This document shows, in pieces, positions 25,601 to 40,600 of a stretch of DNA of 64,000 nt (position 1 is the first letter of the stretch; each line of letters begins with the position of its first letter). The position numbers and the translations under genes were made by a program. The notes under the pieces are model-generated. The model was given only the letters and a program-made list of their open reading frames with translations, was not told the origin of the DNA and made no database searches. Origin of the DNA: Gorsachius magnificus (lineage: Eukaryota; Chordata; Aves; Pelecaniformes; Ardeidae); contig CM067082.1 of assembly GCA_034008185.1 (NCBI GenBank), forward strand, positions 155,875,895 to 155,939,894, given 5' to 3'.

Positions 25601-28600
25601 TGTCCAGGATTATGAAGTATTAATTCCCCAGCTCTAGCTTCTTTATCTATGTAATGCTGTTATATACAGATATACATATGATGGGGCCAAATTTGTAGCA
25701 TTTTTGTTCTTTCTTTTCACCTACCCACATTAACCCATAGTTATTTCTACACATTCTTTCCTCTCCTGCAGTTTTATGATTGAATTACCTTTAACAACCA
25801 AACTGGCAGAGGTTTTCTTATCACCAGCTTCAAATGTAATGACCCCCGAGTCCTTCAGTGAGAGTTTTTTCAACGTTAGCAAGTGATATCCACCAGGCTG
25901 AGACTGGATCTCATTAAGTTCATTGGTATGGAGTGGGGTTTTATCCAAAAACCACTGCACTTTGCTATAGTCTACAGGAGAGATTCTGCATTTGAACATG
26001 GCAGATTCTCCTTCTAACACAGTGACATCTTCCAGGTCTTCTGTTATTAGCACTTTCTGGCCTGAAAGGAACATAGATACATCAATTACTGGAATCTTCA
26101 GTTTCTAGCATGAAAAATGATATGGAAAACACCAAGATTCCCCATGTGAGTATTTCAAGAGAGAAATACGTTCATGATACAGAAGACTGAAACACAGTTC
26201 TCCTGTTATTGAACACAAAAACTATTCACAGGAAGACAATAGATACAGGACGCACACCAAAATAGGATGAAGACAACTTCAAAGCGCCTGAACACATACA
26301 GCAGAACGAGTAGCCAGTACAATGCAAATCCAGTGTTATAAAGTTTCTCCTGATGAAACTACCTGGCAAGGCTGAAAGGATGCATCTCTGACAGCATCAT
26401 TGGGCTCTAGACATCACTAAGCAGACGATCCCTCCCCATGACAGCCCCTCTGTTTTCCTACAGCAAATATAACTTGCTTTCTACGGGATAGGACCACCCA
26501 GCACCCACCTTCCTTGAGCTTAGTCTAACCATAAACACAGTGGGAAGCCGAGAGAGTGTCTGAGTGCAGCTTTAGTAATAAGAAACAAACCAGCTCTGAA
26601 AACCTGCCTGCATAGATACAGATAGATATACATCTAGCTATAAATAAATAAATAAATAAATAAAACAAGGTTTTGACTATAAAACAAGGTTTTGACTGTA
26701 TATAGAGGTGTATCTGATGTTGCTCCGACTTACAAAACCAGTACCAGGGAATTTTTACTTTTATCTTGAGCTGTGTGACAGAGAAATATCTCTTCACTCA
26801 AAAAAGTCAGTGTTAGAAACCTCACAGCGAGTTCAGGCAGCTCAGATCCCGGGGCCATGATGGGGGTTAAGCACAATTCTTTGCTTCTCAAGGCTACTCT
26901 AGCAGATGATCATAGGTGGAGGAGGCTGGCTTTACCCCCTCAGTCTTGAATAGCTAGATATAATAATTAATAAGTGGACACTGCCACTACATCTCTATGC
27001 ACCTTGTTCTTGAGTTGTTCCTCCTATTCTCTTCATCGCTGCATCTATTTCAGCTGAAGAGTTTCCCCCAGTTGGGGCTCCAGTGAGGGAACTGGGAGGA
27101 GCAGTAACAACCAGACCTCAGTCCTTCCCCTTAAACACCATCCTGCTGTTAGCATTGGCCACCACAGCTCATTTACCGCCTGTAGCATCAAACAAAATTG
27201 TTTGGGTTGTACGCTTCAGCTGGAGGGTGTAACTTGTGTCTAAGGTGTGCTAAAGCACTTATTGCACTTAAAGCACTTAAATTAAGCACTTAAAGATCCC
27301 TTGACCACTCATTCACCCACCCCCTCTTAGAAACCACTACTGCAAAGAGGCATCAAGGGATATGGAGAAAAGCCTGGAGGCAGAATAATTTTTCCCTCAT
27401 TAAATAGCCCGCACTCTGAATCATATCCATCCTACGTTCACACAGGAACACCAGCCTCTCCTCGCATCAGCCTTTTGGGTTTTAAATCATACCCAGAGTC
27501 CTCCAGGTGTAATTGCTTCAAATCAACAAATTATTCTGCATATCCAGCTCCATGTTGCTATATTTTTGCCCACATGTCCCGTGCAGTGTTTATACATCAT
27601 GACTTAGAGCCAGAAATCTGTAGATCTGCTACCTGTATGCTGAGAAAGAGATCTGCCTATGCACATAACATTTCTTGGTGGAGAAACAGGATGTACAATC
27701 GTATTCCTCGCATGCATACCTTGCACGACTAGCTTGGCTCTGGACTGGGCATCACCAATGTCGCAGGTATAAGTGTCACTGTCACTTTTCTCCAAGTTAT
27801 TTATGGTCAGCTGGAGGACTTGTCCTTTCTGTGTGATCTCGTGTTTCTTACTAGCCTTGAGTTCAGCTATGCCTTTCCTCCAGACCACAGAGGATGCAGC
27901 TTTCTCACTCTGGCACATAAAAACTGCAGTTCCACTTTCATTGACTTTCAGATCTGAAAGTTCTTTGACAAAATAATTAGGTTTTTCTGGAAAGGAAAAA
28001 AAATAAAAGAAGACAGATTTGTTACCCAAACAAGTCCTGAGCATACAGAGTCATCTTGAATCCCCTCTAACCCTACTTGTAGAATCACAGAATATAGAAT
28101 CATAGAATCATTTAGGTTGGAAAATACCTTTAAGATCCCCTAACCCTGCCATCCCACCACTAAACCCTGACCCTAAGCACCTCGTCTGCCCGGCTGTTAA
28201 ATACCCCCAGGGATGAGGACTCAACCCTTTCCCTGGGCAGTCCCTTCCAGTGCCTGACAGCCCTTTCCAGGAAGGAATTTTTCCTAATATCCAATCTAAA
28301 CCTGCCCTGGCACAACTTGAGGCCATTTCCTCTCATCCTATCTGTTGGAATAGATCTAAGATCATCATCAGGTCCACTTCCAGTCACAGAACATCTCGGG
28401 TAAAATATTTCCAGGGAAGTTTAATGCCATTGTACAGGTACTGGTAAGGTCTCATCTTGGAGACCACATACAGTTTTGATTACCCATATTCAAAAACACT
28501 AATTCAAATTGCCAATTTTGATTGGCTCATTACATAGCACATAAGATTCTTCAATACCTACAAGGTGCTTCTTCAGATGTTTTATTAAAAACTTTTAATC

Positions 28601-31600
28601 CATGATGGTTTTTGAAAACTAAAAATCGATCCTGTATAGGGAGATAGAAGAGAATAACTTCTCCCACAGGTTGTAGATATTTACCCCAACTTCTGTACGT
28701 GCCAGCTCCTATGCATGCTTCAACTGACCTTGCACTGTGATCCTGGCTTTGGTTTTAGAGACCTCTGTCTCGCAGGTGTACTCCCCACTGTCCTTGACTG
28801 TGGAGTCATGGATGATCAGAATGGCTTGCGTTCCCTCTTGGTGCAAGTCATATTTCTGGCTTTTTCGGATTGCTTTGCCATCCTTGTACCACCGGATGCT
28901 CACATCAGGTTTCGACAATTCACAGCTCAGGCTGATGTCCTGCCCCACTGCTGATGTTTTGTCTTCCAGCTGTTTGGTAACCTCAGTAGGTTTTTCTGAA
29001 GAGGGGGGGGAAAAAAAAGGAACTTTGAATAAAAAATTGTGATCACTATATAGCTGGAGGGTTCGCAATTCAAATATCTAGCAAGATTTCACATTCCCCA
29101 ATTAATTATTCATATTATGTTAGGAAAGGGAGGGAAAGAGCAGTCTTACTGTTCAGTACATATTAATTGCAGTTATGGGCCCTCAGTGAATATTAATGAT
29201 TGCTTACAGGAACCGAGGACTTGTCCTGATGGTACCCATTTCAGGGGATGTCATTTTGTCATCACTGAAATTACTGTAGGCGTGCAGTTACGGCGAGATC
29301 TACCTCACTAAATACAGACATCTACGCTACAGGGATACGTAGCAGAGGCCCTCGCTCCAGGGCTGCTCTAGAGCCAGCAGTGACCTGCTAAGTAGAGGCA
29401 ATAGACTTCAAGAAATAATTTATTTTATCCTAAACAAGTCTAAGTGTGGATGATAAACTACGTCTGAAAGCCACCAATTTCATCCCTCCACTGACTACCC
29501 AGGGAGCCTTGGGTGATTATCTCAGATGCACACAGTTGCCTGTAAAATTACACTACCCAGTGTATTCTGCAATTCTCAAGTACCTATAAAAAGTTTCAGC
29601 CTCTCACTTGCTTTTAAGGAAAACTCTCAGTGCTTCAAGGCTCGCAGAGAAGGCTGCTATTCACTTTGATCATAACAAGAGTTTGCCTTCACAGTTTACC
29701 TTATGAAAAGACACCCAAGAAATCAAACCCCAGAATGCTTCCGACCTCATTACCTTTCACAACCAGAGAAGCCTTGGAGGTTAGACCACGGGCACTGAAA
29801 ATCACTTCCCCAGTATCATCAGGAATCGCGTTTTTGATATTGAGCACATATTTCCGACCCACGTTAGAGGCTTTAAATCGCCCACCGCTTTCCACTTTGC
29901 TCCCGTTCAGTGTCCAGTTGAAGTCATCAATGCTTTCATGAGACAAAATACACTCAAAAGTGCAATCTTCGCCCTCCTGGATTTCAGTGTTCTTCAGACG
30001 TTTGGTGATGCCAATGTTCAGTTCTAGAAGACAAAAACTAGGTTAATACAAGGAGAAAAGGCTTTTATGAGTGACATGAGTAGTAGCACTGACATTTTTA
30101 GCTCATCAGATGTGTTTATCTACTAGATTGGCAGGACAGCACTGCATTGCTTACAGATGTGTTTGACATGGGAAGGATTTCTCAGACATTACCTGCTCAG
30201 AATCACCACAAGCTATAGAAAAAGGGGCTTTGCTCTAGAAGGAATGCACGGAGAAGAGCTCACGCAGTGGAGAAGAGTTAAGATTCAATGAGCCTGAGAG
30301 GGAAAAGCTGTCAGGCAGGAAGCCTCCGAGACGCTGTGTGAGATGAGAAATGGGATGTTTTTATTTGTTAATTTGTTACCATCCTATCCCTCCTCATGTT
30401 CAAATCAGACAAATTACCAACGTGAGTTTGAAAGCCATGAACAGTTCTCTTTCCTTCAAGCAGCCACAGGGATTAAAGGACAAACTGAACTGCTGGGTTC
30501 TCCCATAGACAACGTTGTACTATTTTTGTGTTCCTGCAACTAACTCTGAATTAATAGTTCAAAACTGTGAAACACAAGCTGCTTGGGGTTTGTGGGAGAA
30601 TTTTTTGTTTGTTTTTGTGGGGGTTTTTGAGAAGTTATTTGTTCTTCTGGGAGGATTTCTGCACCTTAGGAATGTTCAGGAAGGAAACATTGTCCTACAC
30701 TCTTGACACAAGATTTTCACTGAAACACCAGATATATCAAGAGTAACAGGGATTATTCAGACATCACAGTGTTGTGTGAGGGTCTTGAAGGAATAGGTGT
30801 GAGGGAAAGTGACCAAGCCCACCCATATTTGCAGCACCCCTTGACTGGCCATTGTCTACGATATTTACCTTGAACGCTGACCTTTGACTTGGCAACATCA
30901 GTGCCAATATCACATGTGTATAAACCTGCATCTGTCTTTTCAAGGTCATGGATAATGAGGCACAGGGTCTTCCCAGACTGTATCTGCTCATACTTGTTAC
31001 CAGAAGTGAGCTTCACACCATCCTTTTTCCAAACAGGTTTGACCTTCTCTTTGGAGACTTCACATTCCAGTTTAATCACACCTCTCTCCTCACCAAAAAC
31101 ATCGTCCAAGGACTTCATGAAGACAGCAGGCTTCTCTGAAAGTTAACGGGCAAAACAGAATAGCCAGGATATTTAAGTTGAGACGTTTTCAATTGCTACC
31201 AAACATTTAAAGAGACCTTAAGTAAATCCTTAGCAATGCTGATGATACCAATGCAGAACCTAAAGCAGTCGCACACCTCGTGACTCGAATGAGTTTTAGG
31301 GAAATCAGAATTTATTAAGGGGAGGATGCATGGCAGGAGAGAAGCAGCCTGTGTTGCCATGGATGAAGAGCAATATTCAGTGCTGTAATTGTGGTCTCTC
31401 TTATGACTGCACACCTCTGAGATTGCAAGGCCTCCTTTTTTCTCTGTGTTGGGACATCTGTCAGGCACAGGACATCGCATCACAGGGAATGGGGCATGGA
31501 GCAGGCATGTAGGGCCTCAGTGAAGGCCAGAGGGACACCTTCACACTTCTATGGAATAGCTACACAACAAGATAAACTAGGTTTAAGGAAGCCCTTCTCT

Positions 31601-34600
31601 GCATCATGGAGGAGCATAAAATGTACTCTGGGAACGTCCTTTCTCATTCCAGCAGTCTACAAGTGGAAAGGGGTCAGGTGGTTAAAAGAAAAATGTATGA
31701 AGAGAAGTAATTGAGATGTTGGTCTTCTAAAGCCAGACACCTGGCATTGCTTTTTCATGATGCAGGATTCATGCAACAGGAGCAGCAAAAAACAATATGC
31801 TGCACATTCTCCTCACTATCCTGAACATTTTTGCTCTTGCTTCTTTGTTTTACTGATTCCCCTTATCTAATTATAAAAAAAATGTTTGACGCAGAGGATA
31901 TTTATACCTGTGAAATTTTTTAACAGATATAAAATAAAGAAGAAAGAGGAAATCCTTCAGACTCTCTGAGTAGATAGAGTGAGAGAGTTAAATTATTCAG
32001 ATACTCTGGGAAGAACAAATTAGTCATGATCAGGAGGCAAAATGAAAAGGAAATCAGAGAGATTATTCTCTAAGAGAGTGAGAAGGATGTCAGACTGATT
32101 TTCAGAGAATGGTTCAGAACATTTCCCACCCATTTCCAGATACAAGGAGGAGTTAATTTAGGATAACAAATCTGTATGATTTACACCTGAGCATGCATGT
32201 ACGGGTGCATTGCTAAAGAAAATGTGATTTTGAAATTTTGGTAAGAGTTTTATCATGTTTCTAACACACCTACAATAATTCACACAACTTAACGTGGCTT
32301 AGCTGATGCACAAGAACATGTTAAACCACAGCAGCTCAAAGTTTGATCACATATCTAAGACATGAAGGACAGCAGCAAACTGTCTTCTCTTTGTTGATTC
32401 AGTCCAACTCCAGAACTGATGTACTAAAGGTGCACCCTACCCTTGGAAGTACACCAAAGTTCACCCCCTTACAAACAACAGGTTATAGACTATATCCTAC
32501 TGAAGAGACCTACAAGTAAAGGAAATTTGTCTTAGAATCATAGAATCGTCTAGGTTGGAAAAGACCTTTAAGATCATCAAGTCCAACCTTTAACCTAACC
32601 CTGCCTTCCCACCACTAAACCCTGTCCCTAAGCACCTCATCTATCCTTCTTTTAAATACCTCCAGGGATGGGGACTCAACCACCTCCCTGGGCAGCCCAT
32701 ACCAGACCCTGACAACCCCTTCTGTGAAGAAATTTTTCCTAATGTCCAACCTAAACCTGCCCTGTCGTAACTTCAGACCATTTCCCCTCATCTTGAGTCC
32801 AAAGCATGAAAAAGAGCTATGGAAAGTTTTGGCAGGACATCAAAGCAACCTTCCTTAGAAAAGTCATCAGCTACAGGAGAAAATTACACTGGAAGAAAAC
32901 CCCTGCATGCCTGTTACTTGGCCCTGGAGAGGTGAAGCTTATGAGCAACATTGCTGCATGGATATGGTAAATAAGAGCTCTTTTGCGTCTCTTATTTACA
33001 TCCAGGAGTAGTGTGATCACAACCCACCTATCACCTTCAGACGCACAGTCTCTGACACCTTGTCTGACTTCATTGTCACTGTGCCAGCATCCTCAGGCTT
33101 GACTTGTTTCATCGTCAGCGTGTAGCAATTGCCAACGTTCCTGATGTCATTGAAATTGTTGGTGTAAAGGAGGGTGCCGTTGAGGAACCATTCCACATCC
33201 TCATCATCGTGGGACAGCTCACAGGAGAAGACAGCGGAGCTCTCTTCTTCAATTTCCAGGTCCTGCAGGTGTTTGAGTACTTCCACATTGCGGGCTGTAG
33301 GAAACCAAGGTGCACCATCACCACTGTCACCATAAATCAGTACTGTTGCCACAAATAGATTTCATAGTGTTTATAGAGTTTCTTAGATGATTTAGTCTGG
33401 TCTCCTGTACACCATGGGTCATTACATTTCATTTACTTGGTTCTGCATTTGGTCCAACAAAACCCCATCCATTAAAAATACTGTATTGTCCAGACCCCTC
33501 AATTCACTTTCAACACATAAAACTGTTTTGCTTTTTTTTTTCTTTTTAATTTAAAAATAAGTAAGTCTTTCTAAAATGGTAATGACATTACAGCAATGCC
33601 TAAATACCCCACAGAGCTCCGGTCCCTGTGTGCTCATTACTGCACACACACAAAAACGTTACAACTAAATTATCCCTGACTCACTGCCAGGGAAACACAG
33701 GGGATGAGATGAAGACAATGGGTTTGGTCACAAACAGCAAGTACGAAGAGATTAAGCAACTTCTTCAGGGAGCAACAGGAAGTTAATTTTCTTCCCCAGA
33801 CCTTGGCCAGAGGTTTCTCTTTGCAGTTTCTCCACCCACAAAATGCTGTTTCTCAAGGACTAACTCACTCAGAAGTAGTTTCGGGGAGTATTAAATAATT
33901 TTGTCATTTGTATGAACCTCTTCAAGGCCAACCTATTACCAGAGCTGCTTCCTGAACTTATGGAAATGATTCCATGGGTCACCTCCAAGTCTTGCTGAAA
34001 GTGACACAGTGGTCATCTTTTCTTACAGTTTTACCAGAGGTGAAGAACTGGCTAAAACCAGTGCCATACCAGGATGAGGTAGAACATCATGATGAATAAC
34101 AAGTGTATATCAGGTATTAAAGCTGACACAGTGGTCAGGAGATGAAAACCACAACCAAGATGACCAGAATCAGAGGCCTATAGCAGTTTAACATAAAGGA
34201 CGTTTTTAGCAAAGAGTTCTAGTTCCTTGGATGAATTGGAAAATAATGTGCTTTGAGAAAGATGCATGAATTTCTGCCTTACCCAGATGGTGCCCTAACA
34301 CACGCACTACCTACTTGATGGTAGTTGCAGGATTTCAGTATCATGGAATATCAGCGTAGTGCATAATACAGGCGGTTCACTTAAGCTATTGCATTTATAT
34401 AAAATTAACAGGAGATAACTGTAGGAATCTACTCAAGATGAGAAGTTCTAAGTGAAATACTGAACCATAAAGATATCACAGAATCATAGAGCAGTTTGGG
34501 TTGGAAGGGACCTTTAGAATTCATCTAGTCCAACGCCCCTGAAATGAGCAGGGACACCTTTAACCAGATCAGGTTGTTCACAGCCCCGTCCAACCTGACC

Positions 34601-37600
34601 TTGAATGTTTCCAGGGATGAGGCATCTACCACCTGTCTGGGCAACCGGTGCCAGTGTTTCAACAACCTCATCATAATAAAATTCTTCCTTATATCTATGC
34701 AAAAGGCAAGTCCCCCTGCTACAAACCTCACGTACCTTCAACGGTCAACGTGGCTTCGGTCTCGGCATTTCCAGCCCTGCACTTGTACACGCCAGCATCT
34801 TCAGGCTTCACCTTCAAAATCTTGAGCTCTGCTGAATGCTGCTCCCGCTTGATTTTGAACTTCTCGGAGTGCTCAATGGGTGTGTGGTCCTTGAACCACT
34901 TCACAACCTTTGGAGACGGCCTGAAGTCGCAGGACAGGATGACTGAATGGCGCTCCAGAGCTGTCTTGTCCTCCATCTTCCTGGTGATCTGTATGTGGTA
35001 ATCTGCAAAACAGGGTTGGGAAAGAAGAAAGGATCAATCTGTAGAAGAGGAAAGTTTCTAAATTGTATTCCATGCCAATTAATTTCACGTATGTGATTCA
35101 CGACTGTTTTGTGAACTGTTCTGATGGTACTACAAGTTTCTGTTGCAGAGCTGATGTACTTTGAAGCTAAACCAGCATGATGATCTATAGGGAATGCTGG
35201 TTTCTATAAGGTAATACTGTATATTAACTACCAAAAGCATGTCCAGTTCTGGTTCAGTCCTTGCTGAATTGCTCTCTAATAGAGGGGTTTATTCAAGTAA
35301 GAGCAAATTAAAGACAAAAGGAGGACTTCAGGATATGATTGGAGATATTTACAATGGTGACAGCAGAAGATAAAAAGCCTTGAAGCTTTGTCCCAGATCA
35401 ACTCAATGACAAAGTGGATTAAGTAAATGAGCTATCAAGCTTGTCTAGTTCAGAAATGGGACACAATAAACTCCCCTGGCAAATTTCATCTGTTTTATCC
35501 TCTTTGGTAAAGTCAAAAAGAAGAAACAAAAAGCCAAAACCCAGTCTTAGCTCAATAGATTTGAATACCAGGCAGACAAACTCATTTAATCAGATCCCTT
35601 CCTAAGACATTGCTGTCTCATTTCATGCATCCAGCATTGCACCCAACAACTTGTAATCGTGAACTAAGCAGATCTTCCACACATTTGCAAGACCCCAGCC
35701 AGTGGAGCATGCACGTTAGACAGTACATATGAAAAATGACTTTCCAGGGACTGTGATAAGAAGGATCTCTCATGATCTAATTCAAGCTAGGACATAATCA
35801 CATTACCTCTGACAAGCAGGTTTGCTGTGGATTTTGATTTCCCAATGGAGAACTGAATGGTGCCTGTCATATCAGCACTGGTTTTCAGTATTATCAGCCG
35901 GTGGATGGTGCCTTCTTGCTGCATGATAATATTTCTGCCAGCCTGTAAGACTTCTCCACGTAGAGACCATTTGGGGGGTTTCACGGATGGAATGGATATC
36001 TCGCATTCAAACCTGGCTTCTTCAGGCTCAGTCACATCCTCATCGCACAACTCCTTTACAATATTAATAGATTGCTCTGGATGAAGGATGGAATGAGAAA
36101 GCAGAGGTACAGGAGTCATGAAAGAACTCTTTCATTAGCATCCTGCGCACTCATGACATCTTTTCTGCATTTGAATACTGTGCTTATTGGCTCAAAAGGC
36201 CTTGAAGGATCCTTTTTTTTTTTTTTTCTATAAAAATAAACACATAATGCTGGTCACAGGTCAGACAGTGAGACTGACACAGCCTCAAGAGAATCCAGAT
36301 CTCCTGGTTCCCAGTCCTATTTCTAAAGCCACCTACCCATCCTGATCTCAAACATTTGGCACTATAAAATGGAAAAGAAGGTTCACTGAAATGCAGATGT
36401 TGATAATAAGACAGACTTTGGTTAGCTACAGAAACTTTGCTTTGAACAATAGACCTTTTTTGCCATATCTGATAAAATTCTCTGGAACAGGAATTTCATC
36501 ACTTTCCTGAGGAGAATATACCCTATATTCATTTTACAAGATGTTCCTGCACTTATAATCCTGAAAGGATTCAATACCAATGGGCCTCAGAATAAATCAA
36601 CACTGAATCAAAGTACTTTTTAAGTGGTATTTTGATTTCATAGTAAATGACCAGGGCTTTTTGAATCAGCCAGTCCTCCTTCCAATGCATCCTAGGGGGG
36701 GAGAAATGGTTTACTACCTTCAACAAAGAAATTAGCGCTGCTTTTGTCATCAAAGGCATCACAAGTATACGTGTCCTCATCTTCATAACCTGCATCGTTG
36801 ATGATGAGTTTCCGATAGACACCATTGCTCACAATTTCATATTTGTCACTAGGGTGAATTTCGACATCCTTTTTATACCATTTAACTTTGGCGTTGGCAC
36901 GAGACACCTGGCACTCCAGGAATCCCCGATGTTTTTCAAGAGCAATCTTATCTCGCAAAGGCTTCACAATTTTTACAGGCAGCTCTAAGAGGAGTAAAAA
37001 AAGATGGAATAATCAGTACAGTTTCCATGAAAAGTGCCAATTAAAAACTCATTAGCAATATTTCTTTTATGTTCAGTAATTTGGATGATGACAGGAATCC
37101 CCACTAAACACTCAACTAGCACCCAGCAAGTGAAAAGCTAATGAAAGGAAAACTTTTTATCCCTCTTTTACCTCTTGGATGGCTGAACTGCAGAGATAAC
37201 AGGGAATTTACTCAACACTACACGGCAGTGCTATGGCAAAACCAGGGACTCATCTCAGATTTCCTGAGCCCCTCATCAATTCCAGTGTCTTCCTTCTCTC
37301 TGTCTCTATCACACTGTTTTAAGCTAAATATACACCAAAAAAAATTTTTAAACACACACCAGAAAGAGAAAATGCAGGAGAAAGTCAAGCTACGGCTTTT
37401 TGCCCATCAAAGCTCAAACATTCATTTAATATCTCAAAGTACAAAACCAACCTCCTGAGAAAACAAACTCTGTGTTATTTAGCAAAAGTAAATTCCCAGG
37501 TTGATCTTTCACAGGCAGTAAGGTAGGCAGGAGTTTTTCTTTCCCTGAAAGCTTTAGGTGTTGTTTAACCTTCTTCACATTAAAAGTGAGGGAAGTTGTT

Positions 37601-40600
37601 TGGTTTCTAACATTGAGAGAGTTTAAGCTGTATCAGCATGAAAAGTGTAATTACCTTTTACAGTAAGCTGGGCACGAGATTCTGCCTTTTCTGCTACAAA
37701 TTTGATCTCTGCTGCATCTTCAACTTGGACGCGCGTGTAAGTCAGCGAATAGGTCTTTCCTGAGAACAGACACATAACCAGACATAGCTTCCCCGGAGCG
37801 AACAGCTTCACTCTCCAAGGCACGCTGCCAGGCTGAGCATCGTTCATCTGGTTTCAGTGCATCACCACCCGCTCTCACGGCAGCAAGGCTAACCATTCCC
37901 CTATGTCTATGTCCCCCTATCAAAGGATAACCTAACCTCAGCTCCTCCAAGAACTGATTGAATGTGGTCCCCACCATCTCTGGAAAGTACTTGAAACAGA
38001 AGGATCCCACCCACTGTCAGGTGATACAAATTCCTACCTGATGCTGGCAGCACGGGATGGTGGGATGACACCAAATTTGCCTTACAAGTTCCCACCATGT
38101 CACTGTCCCAGCCTAGCTGCAGCTCCAAACCAAAAGGGGAACTCTCTGCTAAACCTTCTTAACTTGATTTTGAAGGTCAGACCCTTCTGCCTAGTCTCCC
38201 ATACCAGCACCTAGTCCAAGCCACCCCCATTCAAGAATGAGATCCCCCTTTTTTCATCCTACCATCTTGACGCATTCTAATATTGTCGGCAGCCTTCAGC
38301 TTGTTGTCATTTTTGTACCACTGGGTTTGGACCTCATCATGTGAAATCTCACAGACGAAAGATGCGCTCTCATATTCATTCACTTCCACATCTTCCAGTG
38401 GTTTTACAATCTTGATATCTCGTGCTGTGAAATCATAAAGACAAATGGTCATGTGGGGTTTCTCCATAACTGAGTGTGGTGTGTTTACCTTCTGCATACT
38501 TGCATGGAAAAATGGGATTGTGTTTTATTCTAGCCCAGCCTCCCTTCCTGGGTGGTTTCACTCTTCAACACAGTAACTACATTTTATGCTTGAACCTACA
38601 GGTAGAATCACCAGCCACAGTGGAGCTCACTGCAAGAGGATTTTATAGATGCCAGAACATTATACAGGTTTTAAAAGAAGTTAAACATATTAATGAAAGA
38701 AAATCTGCCAAGGAAAACTAAACACGAGCCTACAACCCCTCGTGTCACTATAAACCTGTTTCGTTCACATGCTTTTCTGCGTGCTCTCCTTTTACTCCCC
38801 TGCTTGTCTGCCTGAACTGCATCAGCCACAGGGCCCTCAGCCACACGTTTTACCTGGGAGACACCTTTCCTACAGAGTCCCCAAAACTCCATATAATCTT
38901 CTTCAACTCTGCAGCTTTGTACTAATTTATGTCAGAACTGACCCGTATTTCTGTGCTACTGCACCCCTTTCCTTTTGAAAGGGAAGGCCTCGATACACCT
39001 TGGACCAGAGCTCAGCTGCAAACCAGCCAGCATTCAAATAGCAACCCATCCCAATCACAAAGTCAGGGAGAAAAGGGGGAGTTCAACAGAGCAGTGGAAC
39101 AGAACAAATGTTCATGAAGGTATTGCTGAACCCAAGCGGCCACATGAGGACAGCATCTAGTAAACAATAAGAAAGAGCAGATCTGTCTTTTCAGATGCCC
39201 CTCTGGAAAATAACATCTGCCAGGGCACAGGGACCTGTCTGTTCAGTAACTGGCCTTCAGCACTCGCTTATCTCTGGTTTTTCAGAGCCTGGTGACAAAA
39301 CACATCTGGTGCTTGACGAGTTGCACAGCACAACACACGGAAAGAAAAACTGTCTTGAGTATAAAGGAGAGATGCAGTCAGAAATCCCGACGCTTTCCTT
39401 AGCATTTACAACACAAAAGTCAGGCACACCTTGAGATCATACCCAGAGCTTCCCCAGTCCCTATCCAGCCAAAGGCCCCCTGTGACAATGGCAGAAGCTA
39501 AATGGAACCATGTGCACACCAGCCATTGAATCCCGGCTGTGTGCCAGGCTGTCCGGTATTTGCTAACTTGCCAACCTAGAAACACCATTCAAATTCCACG
39601 GAACAGAAATCATGTATGATAAACAAAAAACCAAGGTAGCACCTTTTCCAAAAACACCCCTCTAAGGATAGAGCAAGCACAGGACTCTCACTAGGAGGAG
39701 AATGTTATCAGAAAGGGTAATTGAGAAACACACGAAGCATTTCTTGCTGTGCAGTCAAAACTACTGCAGTAGGTGCAATTTCCTGCTTCAGTCAAACATA
39801 CCATGAATCTTTAGGGTAGATGATGTCTTGTCTCCAGCTGCTTCACATGTATAGGTTCCCTGGTCTTCATATTCACACTTGTGAATAATGAGGCTTCTCT
39901 TATTTCCCTGGGAAATAATCCCCACTTTTTTACTTTGCTGGAGCTCCTTCCCATCCTAGAAGGGAAAAGGGCAAACCAGATCACCATGAACTCTTCTACA
40001 ACTGCACCAAGCAAAACAAACATTCAGATCTGTGCTTAATTCACCCATCTCATTGCATTCAATGGAGCTGCGCTTACTGGAACATATGCTGAAACTTGGG
40101 CACAGTGCAAAGTTCTCTAGAAGCAGGAATGGCTGAAGAACATGCATAACTTTTGGTTGACCTAAGACACTCATATGAAGGCTTAAGGCACTGTACAGGG
40201 TTGTCAGTAAGCCCCTTAGGACATCACCTTGAAGCAATGCTGTTGGACATGATGATCTTAAAGGTCTTTTCCAACCTAGACGATTCTATGATTCTGTCCC
40301 CATTTAAGGGAAGTACCAGCTGAGCTTCAAGGAAGGCTCATGAAATGCCTGAGCTAAACTCCAAAATGATTGTCAGGTGAAAGGGAACTGAACACCTTAA
40401 ATCACAGTTCCCAATGAGGCTATAAATCCTAAGTGAGAACTGCTAGGTATGGAGTAAAGCACAAGACTGCACTGCTATCAACAGCTGAGCTCATGTTCTG
40501 CGCAAAACCAGTTCAGGGGTTCACTATAAACTCAAGAGAAATTTAATTTTCAACCTGATAAATGCACCCAGTAAATAAATAACACTGAGAACAATAAACT

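Larger units (their letters stand above)
26062..27719 (-). other. Intron, 1.7 kb, with AAAT repeat and a possible exon-start relic
   Basis: It contains a (AAAT)n run and a two-copy 19-base tandem repeat at 26641-26699, a small cluster of AAAGCACTTA repeats (27251-27295), and a short stretch at about 26343-26386 resembling an ALPA exon start with its acceptor flank. Nothing else is recognised. Confidence 0.6.
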
